DNA of 33,665 nucleotides from Lachnospiraceae bacterium (GTDB lineage: Bacteria > Bacillota > Clostridia > Lachnospirales > Lachnospiraceae), in assembly GCA_016283575.1 (NCBI GenBank), contig JAEEND010000006.1, forward strand, positions 1 through 33,665, read 5' to 3'. The first letter of the stretch is position 1; each line of letters starts with the position of its first letter. Positions 31,866 to 33,665 of this stretch are shown here, in pieces. The notes below the pieces were generated by a model. It saw only the letters and a program-made list of their open reading frames with translations, ran no database searches and had not been told where the DNA came from. A program made the translations under genes and the position numbers.

Positions 31866-33665
31866 TCATTGATAAAGAATAGCGAATGACGCATCCTTTT
31901 GATCGAGTTCTGTATAAATCGATGATATCTTTAAATAGCTGTTATAATGTCTGATATATTGTCCGGGATAATTATAACTTTCGAAAGAGTATCCGGAACC
32001 ACTCAGACCATCCCGAATTCTCCAAGTCGCATCTTGTTTAAAAAGTTCAGTACCATTGGACTGAGAAATAATTACCTCTCCGTTACAATGTCTTAAATAA
32101 TAACCGGGCGAGTCTATAGATTCTATAGAGATGCAGTTTTCGTCTGCAAGACCCTTAACTATTTTCCAATGAGAACTTTCAACCGGCAAAGCTGACTGTC
32201 CGTTTGAAATAAGTGTCCTGCCATCCGAAGCATGGTATACGGTGCAATCCGTTATATTAACCGACCTCAATGTGACAGTATCCCAGATTCTTTTTACACT
32301 CCATCTTTGAGTTGAACTGTTGGAATAAGGGTTTTGTACCAAATTAGCATGCAATCCGGTCGAATGGTTTTCCGTGTCAAGATAAAGGTTGCTTGCCTTG
32401 TTCTGAATACGATAGGTCCCGTTACCCGCGGAAATAAAGCGAAAACTCTGTGCATTGGAGTTGTTGATATCCCACTGTACAATTCGCAAACCGCTTGTCG
32501 ATGAACCTGATGGAACATCCATGTTTAAATTACTGAAGGCACATTTAAAGCTAAAATATTCTCCATCAAGCTTGTCAAATATCCAGGTCTGTGTATCTAA
32601 GTCATTTCTGCTCCATAAAATTAATTCATTACCCCAGTCCAATGAGCCGCCGGCATCATCTATACAATATCCGGTTGCTGCATTTTCCAAAGTGTAAGCG
32701 GCTCCGGAAATAAAAATGTTATCTCCCGAAAGCACTCCTGTATTGCACCTTATCTCGTTAAAAGAGCCATTAAAGGCATTGTTTATTTCAAAAAGAACGT
32801 TTCCTTTTGTTAAAAACGTACCGCTCCAGCTGCTGCCTACCGACTCATTTCTGACTGCAGTCAATGGCGCATCAATTACATTCCAGGTATTTCCACCATC
32901 TGTAGAAGTAAAACACTGAGCAGGAGAGCAGGTATCATTCATTCCTTTCAAAACCAGTCTTCCATATGTACTTCCATCATCTATGCAAGCTACCATGGGA
33001 CACTGATGTGCTTCCAGACCCTCTGATGTCACAACGCGCGTTCCCAAAGCGGTTACGTCGCCCCAGTTAATGCCATCCTGAGATGTCCTGCAGGATACAA
33101 TTCCACCGTATCCATTTGCAATATTCTCATACGCCATAAAGTATGTTCCGTTATTAAGGCGCAGAACTCTCGGCATTCCGGGTCTCCACATGGAAGGATC
33201 CACACCCCGTACCCAGTTAGGGTCGCTTGTACCTACAATGATTTGATAATTTGACCACGTAACTCCGCCATCAAAAGAAATTTCTTCGGCGATGCATTGA
33301 TCATATCCCGACTGACGTTCATCCGAATAATAGCAGACCAGTTTATTGTCATCCGTCAGAATAAATTCCGGCTCCCATACGCTGGAAGTGACATTGCCCC
33401 TTGGAGCCAGATTACTGTGGAACTGCCAGGACGCGCCATTATCTGTAGAACGCCATACGTGAATACAGTACTCGGATGAAGAGTTCCAATCCGATAGTGC
33501 AAAAAGTATCGTTCCCGCAGGAAGGTTGCCTACCGCTCTGGGCAATACATACATGCCACTCATGCCCATTTTATCTCTCGACAGCCCATCATAGTTCGAA
33601 GGATCAAGTGTACTTACTCTGCTCCATGTCTTACCATCATCCGAACTTTTATAAAAATACATGCT
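31866..33665 (-). CDS. BNR-repeat glycan-active protein with ricin-B and AbfB (CBM42-like) domains, 5' partial
   Basis: The C-terminal about 599 residues are present and the N terminus lies beyond the right edge: the frame stays open, and an in-frame ATG at 33662 falls inside a BNR repeat. Asp-box repeats are visible as SSDDGKTWS, STDNGASWQ, SFDGGVTWS, SQDGINWG and STDGGNTWN, giving a sialidase-like five- or six-bladed propeller over residues 1-325. A ricin-type trefoil follows (ENAATGYCIDDAGG to QRWSVKR, about 330-455). The C-terminal trefoil (about 460-598; CISIESIDSPGYYLRH and YSFESYNYPGQYIRH) matches AbfB/CBM42, which binds arabinofuranose. A GH93-type exo-arabinanase is therefore my first guess, and sialidase or another BNR hydrolase remains possible. 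It has no operator or terminator ties to the neighbouring sigma operon. Confidence 0.75.
   Translation of the reverse strand, partial: SMYFYKSSDDGKTWSRVSTLDPSNYDGLSRDKMGMSGMYVLPRAVGNLPAGTILFALSDWNSSSEYCIHVWRSTDNGASWQFHSNLAPRGNVTSSVWEPEFILTDDNKLVCYYSDERQSGYDQCIAEEISFDGGVTWSNYQIIVGTSDPNWVRGVDPSMWRPGMPRVLRLNNGTYFMAYENIANGYGGIVSCRTSQDGINWGDVTALGTRVVTSEGLEAHQCPMVACIDDGSTYGRLVLKGMNDTCSPAQCFTSTDGGNTWNVIDAPLTAVRNESVGSSWSGTFLTKGNVLFEINNAFNGSFNEIRCNTGVLSGDNIFISGAAYTLENAATGYCIDDAGGSLDWGNELILWSRNDLDTQTWIFDKLDGEYFSFKCAFSNLNMDVPSGSSTSGLRIVQWDINNSNAQSFRFISAGNGTYRIQNKASNLYLDTENHSTGLHANLVQNPYSNSSTQRWSVKRIWDTVTLRSVNITDCTVYHASDGRTLISNGQSALPVESSHWKIVKGLADENCISIESIDSPGYYLRHCNGEVIISQSNGTELFKQDATWRIRDGLSGSGYSFESYNYPGQYIRHYNSYLKISSIYTELDQKDASFAILYQ

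Noticed and set aside
1-33665. Mobile elements, phage genes, tRNA or rRNA genes
   Set aside because: No transposase, integrase, inverted terminal repeats or recognisable structured RNA gene was seen on either strand.

Overview
The window looks like a chromosomal segment of a gut or rumen Lachnospiraceae bacterium (Butyrivibrio-like; inferred, not proven). The signs are moderate GC, strong AGGAGG-type ribosome binding sites, lipoprotein signal peptides, oligosaccharide ABC importers without their own ATPase, ECF-type vitamin transport, a cytosolic FeFe-hydrogenase-like chemoreceptor, and multidomain secreted carbohydrate-active enzymes. I see no rRNA, tRNA, CRISPR array, insertion sequence or phage gene.

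Left block (1-6288, all minus strand): a tight gene run from a stand-alone FakA middle-domain protein, through an FeFe-hydrogenase/chemoreceptor fusion, an aldo/keto reductase with ferredoxin domain, an ECF transporter S component and a uridine-kinase-like P-loop kinase, to a CcdA-TlpA thiol-redox fusion and a partial acyltransferase-like gene at the edge.

Central block (6331-16148): a seven-gene minus-strand sugar operon with two permeases, a solute-binding lipoprotein, a GH31 glycosidase, a NahK-like anomeric sugar kinase, a GNAT_C-type acyltransferase-like protein and a Gfo/Idh/MocA oxidoreductase. A divergent AraC-family regulator sits at its head. Together these suggest import of an oligosaccharide, intracellular hydrolysis, and phosphorylation plus oxidation of the released sugars.

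Secreted-enzyme block (16192-26303, minus strand): two paralogous lipoproteins with a DUF4874/DUF4832 putative glycosidase domain and carbohydrate-binding modules flank a metallopeptidase and a large GH87-like beta-helix protein with four CARDB domains. A conserved 25-bp motif lies 79-87 bp upstream of the sugar operon and of both DUF4832 lipoproteins, so the three transcription units appear to form one regulon, most likely controlled by the AraC regulator. The GH87-like gene has instead two perfect LacI-type palindromes around its promoter.

Right block (26533-31752, mostly plus strand): two ECF sigma-factor modules. The first has a zinc-finger anti-sigma factor with an external DUF6273 domain. 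The second has a one-TM partner and two LiaI/LiaF-like membrane proteins. A GT-C/DUF2142-like membrane protein and a small hypothetical gene lie between them. The window ends inside a minus-strand BNR-repeat protein with ricin-B and AbfB (CBM42-like) lectin domains, plausibly an arabinan-active enzyme.
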